Shown here: positions 1-8,377 of the stretch, in pieces | How the letters are laid out: every line of letters starts with the position of its first letter | Numbering within the stretch: the stretch's first letter is position 1 | Assembly: GCF_003858645.1 (NCBI RefSeq) | Contig: NZ_RQJP01000007.1 | Location: forward strand, 124,001 to 188,000 | Direction: 5' to 3' | DNA: 64,000 nucleotides | Origin: Larkinella knui | GTDB taxonomy: Bacteria; Bacteroidota; Bacteroidia; Cytophagales; Spirosomataceae | Translations under genes and position numbers: made by a program | Notes under the pieces: generated by a model | The model's input: only the letters and a program-made list of their open reading frames with translations | What the model was told of the DNA's origin: nothing | Databases searched by the model: none

Positions 1-1616
1 ATCTTGAAAACCGGCCCTAAACCGCCCACCCAGAGGTTGTTGAAGCGGTCGAGGTACATGGTGTTGTAGTTTTTTCCGGGTAGTTTCCGAATTCGTTCGT
101 CGTTGAACTGATTTAGAAACGTGTTGGTTCGCGGGTCGTAAATCGTCAATTTTTCGTTGGAACCGATGAAAACGCGCCCATCCCGATGCTGGATCACACT
201 GAATACCTGGTTTCCGGCGACAAAATCGCGTCGGTTGGGGTTAAAAACCGGATAACCGGCCAGATCATCCGACGAGGGCAGACAGCGGATTTGCTCAAAA
301 AGATGCCTGGTGGTGTCCAGACGGCTTAGTCCCGTGAAATGACCCACCCAAATTTTCCCAGTACGGTCAGCTAGTACATTGTATGTCAGGTTGTTGCCAA
401 GACTTTTCGGATTTTTCGGATCATGGCGATACAGGCGATAAGACTGCAATTGCGGATCGATCATCGCGAGTCCGTCGCGGGTTGCGATCCAGAGACGATC
501 TTGTCGGTCAAAAGAAATGGAAGCCGCATCCAGACCCAGCGTTGAAACCGGATGGTACGAAACGTCATCGTAGAGCGAGCGAAACTTATCGACTTTCGGA
601 TTGAACCAGCTTACTCCCGCATCGTCGGAGCCTATCCAGATAATGCCGGAGCGGTCTTCAAACAAGGTTTTTAACGAGTTTGAAACGAGACTTCGGGGGT
701 TGTTCTCGTCATTTTTATACCCCAGAAACCGGTTTTTCGACGCGTCGTACCGAAACAGCCCTTCTCCCGCCGTGCTGACCCAGACGTTTTCGTTTTTGGT
801 AATCAAGATCGACGTAATGCCCCGCCCTTCTTCGAGGGGCAGATGCCGAAAATGGCCGTTGACCGGATTCAGGACGGCAACCCGTCCTTTTCGCGTGCCA
901 ACGTAGATTTCTCCCGAACGGGGATGTCGGGCTAGTGACAATACGTAATCATCAGGTAATGTGGTAGATAGAGACTCAGAATGCCGAAACGTTCGAAACT
1001 GGTGCGTTTGCCGGTTGTAGGCATACAGGCCAGCCTGGGTTGCAATCCAGAGTGTTGGTCCATCGGTCAGTAAATGCCGAATGGAGTTGGTGGTTGGCCG
1101 GTTGGTTGAATCGTACGGAACGACTAACAACCGGGATTTTTCGGTAACCGGATCAAAAATGACCACTCCACCGTTGGTACCGAACCAGAGCAGGCCGTCT
1201 GGACTTTGGGCAATGGTACGAATGAAGTTACAGCCTTCTCCCAGGGCCGTAAAATAAAAGCGCCGGAACACCTGCGTTTTGGGATCGATGCGGTTTACTC
1301 CTTTTTGAGCTCCCATCCACAAAACGCCATCCCGGGCCTTGAACACGCAGCGGATGATGCGGTGTGAAAGCGACTGAGCATTTCCGGCCTGTGGGCCATA
1401 ATTGATGCAGCGCAGGCCGTCGAAGCGGGTTGCTCCATTAACGGTACCGATCCAGATAAAGCCCAGATCATCCTGCGTAATCGAAGACGTAAAGTTCGTG
1501 GACAATCCGTGGCGCAGCGTCAGCCGTTGAAAAGACAGCGTTGGCGACTGAGCCCAGGCGCGGCTAAACAACAACCAGATGAGCAGAAATAACGCCGGGC
1601 GTCGCTGGGTAACCAT
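1..1616 (-). CDS. Two-component regulator propeller sensor protein, 3' part beyond the window
   Basis: The gene starts at the ATG at 1616 and stays open to the window edge, so about 538 N-terminal residues are visible and the C-terminus is missing. A signal peptide of about 23 residues ends in the run SRAWAQ. It is followed by repeated blade motifs of the two-component regulator propeller type, for example DDLGFIWIGT, DGLLWFGTNGG, DRSGIIWIGSDDAG and DRTGKIWVGHFTGL, at a spacing of about 40 to 50 residues. Family knowledge: such periplasmic seven-bladed propellers usually precede a Y_Y_Y domain, one membrane helix and either a histidine kinase (often hybrid) or a HTH/LytTR output, and they often sense glycans. 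The output domain here cannot be seen, so kinase identity is inference. The 110 bases between this gene and the ferredoxin gene hold nothing I recognise. Confidence 0.85.
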   Translation of the reverse strand, partial: MVTQRRPALFLLIWLLFSRAWAQSPTLSFQRLTLRHGLSTNFTSSITQDDLGFIWIGTVNGATRFDGLRCINYGPQAGNAQSLSHRIIRCVFKARDGVLWMGAQKGVNRIDPKTQVFRRFYFTALGEGCNFIRTIAQSPDGLLWFGTNGGVVIFDPVTEKSRLLVVPYDSTNRPTTNSIRHLLTDGPTLWIATQAGLYAYNRQTHQFRTFRHSESLSTTLPDDYVLSLARHPRSGEIYVGTRKGRVAVLNPVNGHFRHLPLEEGRGITSILITKNENVWVSTAGEGLFRYDASKNRFLGYKNDENNPRSLVSNSLKTLFEDRSGIIWIGSDDAGVSWFNPKVDKFRSLYDDVSYHPVSTLGLDAASISFDRQDRLWIATRDGLAMIDPQLQSYRLYRHDPKNPKSLGNNLTYNVLADRTGKIWVGHFTGLSRLDTTRHLFEQIRCLPSSDDLAGYPVFNPNRRDFVAGNQVFSVIQHRDGRVFIGSNEKLTIYDPRTNTFLNQFNDERIRKLPGKNYNTMYLDRFNNLWVGGLGPVFK

Positions 1617-1726
1617 TGAACCAATGAAAGGGAGTAGGGGGCCGAAACACTTGTTCGTTATCCCGGCTTTCAAATGACGCAAAAATAATATTAAAATGCA
1701 CCATTTGAGAGAGTTTCCCTCCTAAA

Positions 1727-2041
1727 CTACGTTGCCCGGAGTCGAAAAACGGCTCCATTTATCGTATCGTCGACGCGCAACTGACAAGCCAGCCGACTGT
1801 CGGCATCAGCATCGGGCAGGGTATCCAACATGGCACCTTCTGCATCGTTGACGGGCGGCAGAGCGTCGGCACCTTCCAGTACGCCGACGTGGCAGGTCGC
1901 GCACAAAGCCATGCCCCCACAGGTGGCCAGAATGGGATAATCCGACGCTTTCAGCACTTCCATCAGGCTCAGGCTGATGCCTTCCGGAATTTCAATCGGC
2001 TCCCGGTCGCCGTTAAGGTCTTCAATTGTGATGTGAATCAT
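1727..2041 (-). CDS. [2Fe-2S] ferredoxin, adrenodoxin/plant type
   Basis: A 104-residue electron carrier. The cluster ligands are visible as C41-x5-C47-x2-C50 (motif CGGMALCATC) and C86 (RLACQL), the pattern of the 2Fe-2S ferredoxin domain. I chose the ATG at 2041 (MIHITIED), because longer in-frame extensions run through the spacer hairpin and the end of the neighbouring reductase gene and carry no family sequence. It lies 83 bases downstream of the ferredoxin-NADP reductase gene on the same strand. That placement suggests a reductase-ferredoxin pair passing electrons from NAD(P)H to an unknown acceptor. The protein is acidic (DAEGAMLDTLPDADAD), as usual for ferredoxins. Its partner enzyme is not in the window. 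Confidence 0.9.
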   Translation of the reverse strand: MIHITIEDLNGDREPIEIPEGISLSLMEVLKASDYPILATCGGMALCATCHVGVLEGADALPPVNDAEGAMLDTLPDADADSRLACQLRVDDTINGAVFRLRAT

Positions 2042-2059
2042 GGGGAGAGTAAAGACGTA

Positions 2060-2116
2060 AGACAAGAGAGTAAAGACTGAAAACCGTATTTGCTGCACGT
2101 CTTTATTCTCTTGTCT
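2060..2116. repeat. Inverted repeat between reductase and ferredoxin genes
   Basis: Two 18-base arms, 2060-2077 and 2099-2116, are complementary except for one base and enclose a 21-base loop. The element sits in the short spacer between the reductase stop codon and the ferredoxin start. It is rich in A and G on one arm (AGACAAGAGAGTAAAGAC). A transcript crossing the spacer could fold into a strong hairpin that separates expression or stability of the two cistrons; that role is inference. There is no following T-run, so I do not call it a terminator. Confidence 0.75.
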
Positions 2117-2124
2117 CTTCTCTT

Positions 2125-3129
2125 TTAAAAAGTAGGTATTCCGTTGACGGTGGTGTATTTGAAACTCAATTTCTGGCTGGGATACACGTATTTGAACGCG
2201 CTCTGACACATCAGGGCGGCTTCGTGAAAACCGCATAGAATCAGTTTCAACTTGCCGGGATAGGTATTGATGTCGCCGATGGCGTAAATCCGCTCCACAT
2301 TGGTGGAATAATCGGTGGTATCGACCTGAATGGCCGCCTTGTCGATCTGGAGGCCCCAATCAGCAATGGGACCGAGTTTCGGGGTCAGGCCAAAAAGCGG
2401 AATCAGGTGGTCGGTGGCCAGTTTGGTAACGGTTTTGTCTTTGGCCGCGATGGTGATTTCCTGCAAATGGCCGTTTCCGGAAATGCTCGTGATGTTCGAT
2501 TGCAAAATCAGGTTGATTCGGCCTTCTTTCGCCAGTTCGAACACCTTTTCGGCCGAATCGGGTGCCCCGCGAAAACTGTCGCTGCGGTGAATCAACGTCA
2601 CTTCCTGGGCAATGTTGGCCAGAAAAACCGTCCAGTCGAGGGCCGAATCGCCCCCGCCCGCCAGCACCACGCGCCGGTCGCGGAAGAGTTCCGGATTCTT
2701 CACCATGTAGGCCACCCCTTTCCCCTCAAATTCTTCCAGGCCAGCAATGTCGGGTTTCCGGGGTTCAAAACAGCCCAGTCCGCCGGCAATGACCACCACC
2801 TGGCAATGGACGGTGGTTTGTTCATTGGTCGTGATGTGAAACGAGCCGTCGGCCTGGCGTTCCAGACTCTCTACGCGCTCACCCAGCGTAAAAGAAGGAT
2901 GAAAGGGAGCAATCTGTTCCATCAGATTGTCTACCAGGTCCTGTGCTTTTATATCGGGAAAGCCGGGAATGTCATAGATCGGTTTCTGCGGATAGATTTC
3001 GGACAACTGCCCGCCCACCTGCGGCAAGGCATCGATCAGGTGGCAACGCATCTTCAGTAAACCGGCTTCAAAAACGGCGAACAGACCTACGGGTCCGGCA
3101 CCGATGATGCAAATATCTGTTGTGATCAT
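2125..3129 (-). CDS. Ferredoxin/flavodoxin-NADP reductase, thioredoxin-reductase-like type
   Basis: A 334-residue flavoprotein. The N-terminal FAD-binding motif is GAGPVG at residues 10-15 and the NADPH motif is AGGGDSALDW near residues 157-166. A C-terminal YAIGDIN motif closes the second FAD-binding segment. There is no CxxC redox pair between the two nucleotide motifs, which separates it from thioredoxin reductase and fits the low-molecular-weight ferredoxin-NADP reductase type 2 (YumC/Fpr2 family). The chosen start is the ATG at 3129 (MITTDICIIGAG), directly ahead of the beta-alpha-beta fold; the open frame continues upstream to 3228 but that stretch looks non-coding. The ferredoxin gene follows on the same strand, so its substrate is probably that protein. 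Confidence 0.88.
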   Translation of the reverse strand: MITTDICIIGAGPVGLFAVFEAGLLKMRCHLIDALPQVGGQLSEIYPQKPIYDIPGFPDIKAQDLVDNLMEQIAPFHPSFTLGERVESLERQADGSFHITTNEQTTVHCQVVVIAGGLGCFEPRKPDIAGLEEFEGKGVAYMVKNPELFRDRRVVLAGGGDSALDWTVFLANIAQEVTLIHRSDSFRGAPDSAEKVFELAKEGRINLILQSNITSISGNGHLQEITIAAKDKTVTKLATDHLIPLFGLTPKLGPIADWGLQIDKAAIQVDTTDYSTNVERIYAIGDINTYPGKLKLILCGFHEAALMCQSAFKYVYPSQKLSFKYTTVNGIPTF

Positions 3130-3458
3130 GGTCTTTTCTGTTTGCTCGTCAGGATTTGGAGTGTGACGGCGGACCGTTCCTGACGCATTCTGTTGCGGTG
3201 CAAATCTTGAACCGCTTCTGCCCTGCAAAGGTAGTGACCAAACTCGCCCAAGGTCATAACAAAAGGTATGATAAATCAGAATGAGCTATAAGTACAGGGA
3301 ATAACCAGGGTAGATTTTTGGTCGATTGAGTAAGTGGTCATCCGTTGACGCATAAAGCCTGTTTTTTGTCGGAAAATGAAACCTCCGCAATTCGATGAAT
3401 CCCGCACCTTTGTACCCGTAGTTGAACGCTACGTACAAACAGTAAACAACATCAGACC

Positions 3459-4961
3459 ATGAAAAAAATTGTCAATTCTGCCGCGATTCAGTTCGCAAAA
3501 CAATCGTTTGCCATTCTCCTCGCGGCTACCTTTTTGGTAACCGGTTGTAAAAAAGACGAAGTGGATCCAACGCCCAATCCGCCCGCCAACACGCTGACCG
3601 CCAATGCCGGCGCTGATCAGGACGTTCAGGTAGGCGAAACGGTCAAGCTCGATGGAAGCGCATCCGTCGATACCAAAGGAGCCCCATTGACGTTCCAGTG
3701 GACCATTGCCACGAAACCCGCCAAGAGTACCGCAGCCATTTCATCGGCAACCACCGCCAAGCCGACGTTTGTGCCGGATGAAGTTGGTGACTACGAATTG
3801 GAACTGACGGTTTCAAATGCCAACGGAACCAGCAAGGATAAAGTGAAAATAGCCGCTGCCGTAGCGCAACCCCTCGCCATCGATAAAAACATCACGGTTA
3901 AAACCGTACTGACCGACCGCATTTCAAACCCGGATTATCCGGATTACATCGTTCCCAAAAGCATCGTCGTATCCAATGAGCTGACCATCAACCCCGGTGT
4001 GGTCATTGCGTTTGAACGCGATACCCGGATGGATATCAACGACGGTGGCGGCTTGATTATCGCGAAAGGAACGCCCGAGAAGAAAATCCGCTTCATCGGT
4101 GCCGAAAAGACCAAAGGCTACTGGGTTGGTATCATGGTCTATTCGGGCAGCAACGCCAACGTGTTGGAAAATATCGAAGTTGCCCACGCCGGAAGCCGGG
4201 CTCTGGTCAGTTCTACGAAAGCCGGTATGGCGTTGTTCGGTGGTGGAAAAGCACAGATTGCGCTGAAAAACAGCTTGTTTACCCAGAACGACGGGTACGG
4301 GTTGCTGGTGCAGGAAGGCGGTATTCTGCGCGAATTTGCGACGAATTCATTTACTAAAAACACCGAAGCCGGGATTCAAATTGACCCCAGCAACGTCGAT
4401 AAGCTGGATGCGGCTTCTGCCTTCACGGGCGAAAACGGCCGGAATGTGGTTGAGATTAAAGGATACTATCTGCGGGAAGGCGGTGACATTACCTGGGCCG
4501 GTTTTAAAGACAAAACGCCCTACCGCCTGACGGGTGATTTTGCGGTCGAAGCCGGCTTGACGCTGAGCCCCGGTGTGACCATCGAAGGCGGCCGCGATGT
4601 GGTCATGATGATCAACAGCAAGGGGTTCCTGATTGCGAAAGGAACGGCAACTGAAAAAGTCACCTTCACGGGTGCCGACCGCACCTCGCCTTCGTGGAAA
4701 GGCCTGATGATTTATTCGAACAACTCCCGGAACGTGATCGAAAACGCGGAGATCAGCAACGGCGGTAGCCTGGCGTTGGTTTCGGGGAAAAAGGCCAACC
4801 TGGCCCTGTACGGCGGTAATCTGTCGATCAAAAACACCACGATTGCCAACGGTGGCGGCTACGGAATCTTCGTCAATTACGGTTCAAAACTGAACGCCGA
4901 TGCCTCAACCGTAAACACATTCAAGGCCAACGCACAGGATAATGTTCTGCTTGAAAAATAA
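3459..4961 (+). CDS. Lipoprotein with PKD-like domain and duplicated beta-helix
   Basis: A 500-residue exported protein. It begins with a lipoprotein signal whose lipobox is LVTGC, followed by KKDE, and a proline-rich linker. Residues about 45 to 125 form a PKD/Ig-like domain (ANAGADQDVQVGETVKLDGS). The rest consists of two similar halves, about 140-330 and 335-500. Each carries the series LTxxPGVxI, an aliphatic 'IAKGTxEKxxxFxGA' strand, 'WxGxMxYS', 'N(V)xENxE' and 'GGG/SLALVS' that is typical of right-handed parallel beta-helix proteins. Binding of glycan or a surface structural role is plausible but unproven; no catalytic residues can be named. It is transcribed divergently from the reductase gene and ends at a strong terminator, so it looks monocistronic. 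Confidence 0.8.
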   Translation: MKKIVNSAAIQFAKQSFAILLAATFLVTGCKKDEVDPTPNPPANTLTANAGADQDVQVGETVKLDGSASVDTKGAPLTFQWTIATKPAKSTAAISSATTAKPTFVPDEVGDYELELTVSNANGTSKDKVKIAAAVAQPLAIDKNITVKTVLTDRISNPDYPDYIVPKSIVVSNELTINPGVVIAFERDTRMDINDGGGLIIAKGTPEKKIRFIGAEKTKGYWVGIMVYSGSNANVLENIEVAHAGSRALVSSTKAGMALFGGGKAQIALKNSLFTQNDGYGLLVQEGGILREFATNSFTKNTEAGIQIDPSNVDKLDAASAFTGENGRNVVEIKGYYLREGGDITWAGFKDKTPYRLTGDFAVEAGLTLSPGVTIEGGRDVVMMINSKGFLIAKGTATEKVTFTGADRTSPSWKGLMIYSNNSRNVIENAEISNGGSLALVSGKKANLALYGGNLSIKNTTIANGGGYGIFVNYGSKLNADASTVNTFKANAQDNVLLEK

Positions 4962-5002
4962 GGAATTAAAGAATAGAGATTAAGGGTTTAGGGATAATTC
5001 AG

Positions 5003-5036
5003 ACAGCCCGGCACTGCTTGTGCCGGGCTGTTTTTT
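5003..5036 (+). terminator. Intrinsic terminator after the beta-helix lipoprotein
   Basis: A perfect 10-bp GC-rich stem (CAGCCCGGCA at 5004-5013, complement at 5021-5030) with a 7-base loop is followed by six T residues at 5031-5036. It lies about 42 bases after the stop codon of the lipoprotein gene. Confidence 0.93.
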
Positions 5037-5188
5037 GTGGGATGAATGACCATCCTGAAGCCCGTATCGACGGTTCGGCAAAGGCGCATCCGGGACACGC
5101 GAACGCTGTCGTTACCAGCTATTTACCGAATGCTACCCGTTGTTAAGTTTGGGTAGCGTTCCCGGTTTTCCGGTGGCAATTTCAAGTC

Positions 5189-6178
5189 ATGAAAATCATT
5201 GCACTGGTCAACGGGTCGCTCATCGGCTGTTATGCGGTTTTGATTGTTTATCTGGCGCTGACGCTGAACCAATCCGGCACCGACGCTGCGGGTCGGGGAC
5301 TGGCTGTCGGCTATCTTTTCGTCGGGGCCATTCTGCTGGTGGCGGTTCTGGGCCTGAATCTGCTGCCTTTCCCGGTTACTAAAATTACGGTTTTGGTAGC
5401 ACTGCTCGTTCCCCTGGTCCTGGGCTTGCGGGAATTGGCCGGTAATTTTTACGTTACGCAACGGGCCGGAGCGGAAGATCAGGGGCGCTGGGATGGCTCG
5501 TACTACTTCAAAGATCCCGACCAACGGCGGATTGCGGAGGCCATTGCCGCCAATGCTATTCCGCAATTGAAAACGCTCTTGACCGAACCCCAGCCCCGGC
5601 TGAACGAAAGCGGTGAAGAACACACCACCTTACTCGATTTTGCGGCTATGCGGGCCGCCGGTATGTATAACGAACCTTTTAGCGTGGAAGCGTTGGCGTT
5701 ATTGCTAGCCAAAGGAGCCACGTTTGAAACCGCCGACTCGCTCCACACGGCGACGCACGTGCGGGTGGCCCGGCAGAGTCCGGCGGCTTTGCTCGGCTGG
5801 TTTCTGAAACAGGGGGCCAATCCCAACGCAAAACACCGCCAGAATCAGGACCTGCCGATTTTGTTTGTGGTTCTGGATGATCCCAAAGAGCGGCTGGAAA
5901 AAGTCAAACTATTGCTTGATTACGGCGCTGATCCGAATGCCAGCTATCCCCTTGCTGATTACGGTTGGCTGGCGGGCCATTCAGCGTTGTTGGCCGCGGC
6001 TCGTCAGGATTTGTGGGAGGTTTGTCAGGCTTTGCTCGAACACGGTGCTGATCCTGCAATTGCTGGTCCTCAGAATCTCGATTTTCGGAAATTGATGGCC
6101 CAACGGGAAGTGATGTATGCCGAAGCGGGCACGACACCGGCGGCTTTTATCGCTCTCCAAAAAAGCCTTAACCGATGA
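5189..6178 (+). CDS. Membrane-anchored ankyrin-repeat protein
   Basis: A 329-residue protein with two parts. The first 90 residues are hydrophobic and hold about three membrane segments (near 5-25, 38-60 and 65-85). The remainder is soluble and contains ankyrin-type repeats, best seen as LLLAKGATFE, FLKQGANPNAKHRQNQDLP, LLLDYGADPNASYPL and LLEHGADPAIAG. Ankyrin repeats mediate protein binding; no partner is visible. The gene stands alone between a terminator and a 250-base spacer in which I see no other feature. The start at 5189 (MKIIALVN) gives a complete first membrane segment. Confidence 0.8.
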   Translation: MKIIALVNGSLIGCYAVLIVYLALTLNQSGTDAAGRGLAVGYLFVGAILLVAVLGLNLLPFPVTKITVLVALLVPLVLGLRELAGNFYVTQRAGAEDQGRWDGSYYFKDPDQRRIAEAIAANAIPQLKTLLTEPQPRLNESGEEHTTLLDFAAMRAAGMYNEPFSVEALALLLAKGATFETADSLHTATHVRVARQSPAALLGWFLKQGANPNAKHRQNQDLPILFVVLDDPKERLEKVKLLLDYGADPNASYPLADYGWLAGHSALLAAARQDLWEVCQALLEHGADPAIAGPQNLDFRKLMAQREVMYAEAGTTPAAFIALQKSLNR

Positions 6179-6428
6179 ACTATCAGACCGTTGGGGGCTG
6201 GTTTTCCGTTGTAGTTTTTAGGCTATACGATAAGTTTACCGAAACAATTGCAACTACTTTCCGCTCGAATGGGTCTTATAGAAAACGGTGAAAGCGCATG
6301 CAGCGGTTGGTGACTGGTTCTTTTGATAACCCATTTCCGTCTTAACTGTATGAAAAACAGAGTCGTAGGGTGATAAAAATGCCTGCCTGGCGAGCCTCTG
6401 TGACGCTATCCCAATAAAAATAAAACGA

Positions 6429-7709
6429 ATGGATAGCTTGACTGCGTACGATAAGTATCTGGCCCGGATGGTGATGATTGCCTTTTTTCTGCCAAACCGG
6501 ATGCAGATTTTAGTTCTAATGGGAATTTTTCTGTTCTGGGTGATCCGGGACGTTTTTTTTAACAAAAACAAACACTTTCGGCCGTATGGCGGGGCCTTGC
6601 TGTTGGGTAGTGTGTATTTACTCTACGCGATTTACGTCCCGTTTACCGCTCCCGAATACCGCTCCGGGGTTCTTTTTGATCTCGAGCAGAAAGCCAGCTT
6701 ATTCGTGGTGCCGTTTGCCCTTCTTTTCTTACAACCCCAGACGCGCAAAATCATTTCCGGCGAGCTGATTTACTTCGTCTATGCCTGCTTTATTTCCTGC
6801 CTGGCGGGTAATCTGTTTTACCTCTTAAAATACGGCTGGCAGATCAGCGGCCCGGAAGCTCACATTCAATACCGGCTCTACTTCGAGGAAATTACGAGTT
6901 TTCACCCGACCTACATGGGTATCAACCTGTGTTTTGCCTCCGCGATTTTACTGATTTCGCCCAGACACCGGCAGCAGTTGAAAGGCTGGAAACTGGGTGC
7001 GGTTCTCTTTCCGTTGTTCCTGTTTCTGATGGCCCTGATGCCCAAAGCGCCCGTTATTGCCCTTTTTGTTATTCTGGTTTACTACGGCTGGATCAACCGG
7101 ACCCACAAATACCGGCTCGTTCCTATTCTGGCCGTCCTGCTGCTTTCGGTGTCGGTTGCCTGCATTTCCATTCCGTTCAGCAGCCAGCGGATCGGCGAAT
7201 TTTCGGCCCTGTTAAACGCCAAACCGAACGACAATCCGATGGATAATTCGGTTCAGATGCGCCAGGTAATCTGGTCGGTCGATCTGGATGTGCTGAAGCA
7301 ACACTGGGTGGCCGGGCTTGGTCCCGGAGGGGTCGATCCGGCCCTGACCGCCCAATATGAAGTTTACGCCCGAAAGCTTCAGGTGCCGCTGGTGGCCTAC
7401 GACACCCACAACGAATACATCAACCAATGGCTTTCGTTCGGCTTGATCGGCATTGGCCTGATGCTTTTTATTCTGGGTATCCAGTTTGCCAATGCGGCCC
7501 GAAGACGCGATCATCTGTATGCCATTCTGCTGATGATTTTCACGGTCACCTTTTTTACCGAAAACGTGTGGTCGCAGCAGCACGGCGTGGTGTTTTATTC
7601 CTTTTTTACTTCCTTGTTTTTCCTGACCGGCATGAAACCGCAGCCGAATGGGGTAGAAATCGTAAAAAGCAAGAGCCGCGAGGAAAAGCTAGTGCATGAG
7701 ATTGGGTAG
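6429..7709 (+). CDS. O-antigen ligase / Wzy-type polymerase family membrane protein
   Basis: A 426-residue polytopic membrane protein with about ten hydrophobic segments. A large periplasmic loop ends in the run DTHNEYINQWLSFGLIGIG, which is the hallmark of the Wzy_C/O-antigen ligase family: the His of the conserved H-N-x-Y motif is in place. Family members join or polymerise lipid-linked oligosaccharides on the periplasmic side of the inner membrane. No glycosyltransferase cluster surrounds it, so the substrate (O-antigen, exopolysaccharide or protein glycan) cannot be told. It is a stand-alone gene with 250 bases upstream and 74 bases before the acetyltransferase gene. Confidence 0.82.
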   Translation: MDSLTAYDKYLARMVMIAFFLPNRMQILVLMGIFLFWVIRDVFFNKNKHFRPYGGALLLGSVYLLYAIYVPFTAPEYRSGVLFDLEQKASLFVVPFALLFLQPQTRKIISGELIYFVYACFISCLAGNLFYLLKYGWQISGPEAHIQYRLYFEEITSFHPTYMGINLCFASAILLISPRHRQQLKGWKLGAVLFPLFLFLMALMPKAPVIALFVILVYYGWINRTHKYRLVPILAVLLLSVSVACISIPFSSQRIGEFSALLNAKPNDNPMDNSVQMRQVIWSVDLDVLKQHWVAGLGPGGVDPALTAQYEVYARKLQVPLVAYDTHNEYINQWLSFGLIGIGLMLFILGIQFANAARRRDHLYAILLMIFTVTFFTENVWSQQHGVVFYSFFTSLFFLTGMKPQPNGVEIVKSKSREEKLVHEIG

Positions 7710-7783
7710 ATACACCAGATGGCGGTTGCCGCCGGTACGCTCCGTTGTGTACCGCGGATTTCAATGAAAATTCAAACCAGAGA

Positions 7784-8293
7784 ATGACCGTACGCTTAGC
7801 CACCTTAAAAGACATCCCGGATTTACTTCAGTTGCTTCGTCACGTCGTTCCCATCATGCAGGCCAGTGGCAATTTTCAATGGGATGAGCACTACCCGAAT
7901 GCTGCGGTATTTGAAAAAGATATTGAACAGAATCAGCTTTGGGTGGCAGATCTGGACGGAAAACCGGTTGGTGTTGCGGCTATTACTACCGATCAGGAGC
8001 CGGAATATGCCCAGGTAGGCTGGGATTTGAGCGAAACCGCCATTGTGGTGCATCGCCTGGCGGTCGACCCCGACGTTCGGGGGCGGGGCATTGCGGCTCA
8101 GTTGCTGGCTCAGGCCGAAAACGTGGCCCGGCAACGCGGTATCAACGTGTTGCGGATCGATACCAATACCCAAAACGAAGCGACGCAACGGCTTTTCCCG
8201 AAAGCCGGTTATGAGTTTGCCGGTGAAATCGGGCTGGGCTTCCGGCCCGGTTTGCGGTTTTACTGTTACGAAAAGCGGTTGACTCTTTCCTGA
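7784..8293 (+). CDS. GNAT-family N-acetyltransferase
   Basis: A 169-residue protein with the GNAT fold. The acetyl-CoA binding motif A is visible as VHRLAVDPDVRGRGIAAQLL (the R/Q-x-x-G-x-G/A loop), followed by a C-terminal strand with NEATQRLFPKAGYEFAGE, the motif B signature. I place the start at the ATG at 7784 (MTVRLATLKDIPDLL) because the domain begins there; 13 further in-frame residues are possible. The substrate is unknown. The spacer of 84 bases to the sulfatase gene shows no terminator. Confidence 0.85.
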   Translation: MTVRLATLKDIPDLLQLLRHVVPIMQASGNFQWDEHYPNAAVFEKDIEQNQLWVADLDGKPVGVAAITTDQEPEYAQVGWDLSETAIVVHRLAVDPDVRGRGIAAQLLAQAENVARQRGINVLRIDTNTQNEATQRLFPKAGYEFAGEIGLGFRPGLRFYCYEKRLTLS

Positions 8294-8377
8294 AATTTGG
8301 CCTGAAATCCCGAATTATTCCTGCGTCTGCTGCCGCTTTGCGAATGATTACCCTATTTTTACCGGAAAAAGGGAAAG

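Noticed and set aside
3405-3412. Bacteroidota -7 promoter element ahead of the beta-helix lipoprotein
   Set aside because: CACCTTTG is near the TAnnTTTG form but lacks the T at the first position and a correctly spaced upstream element.
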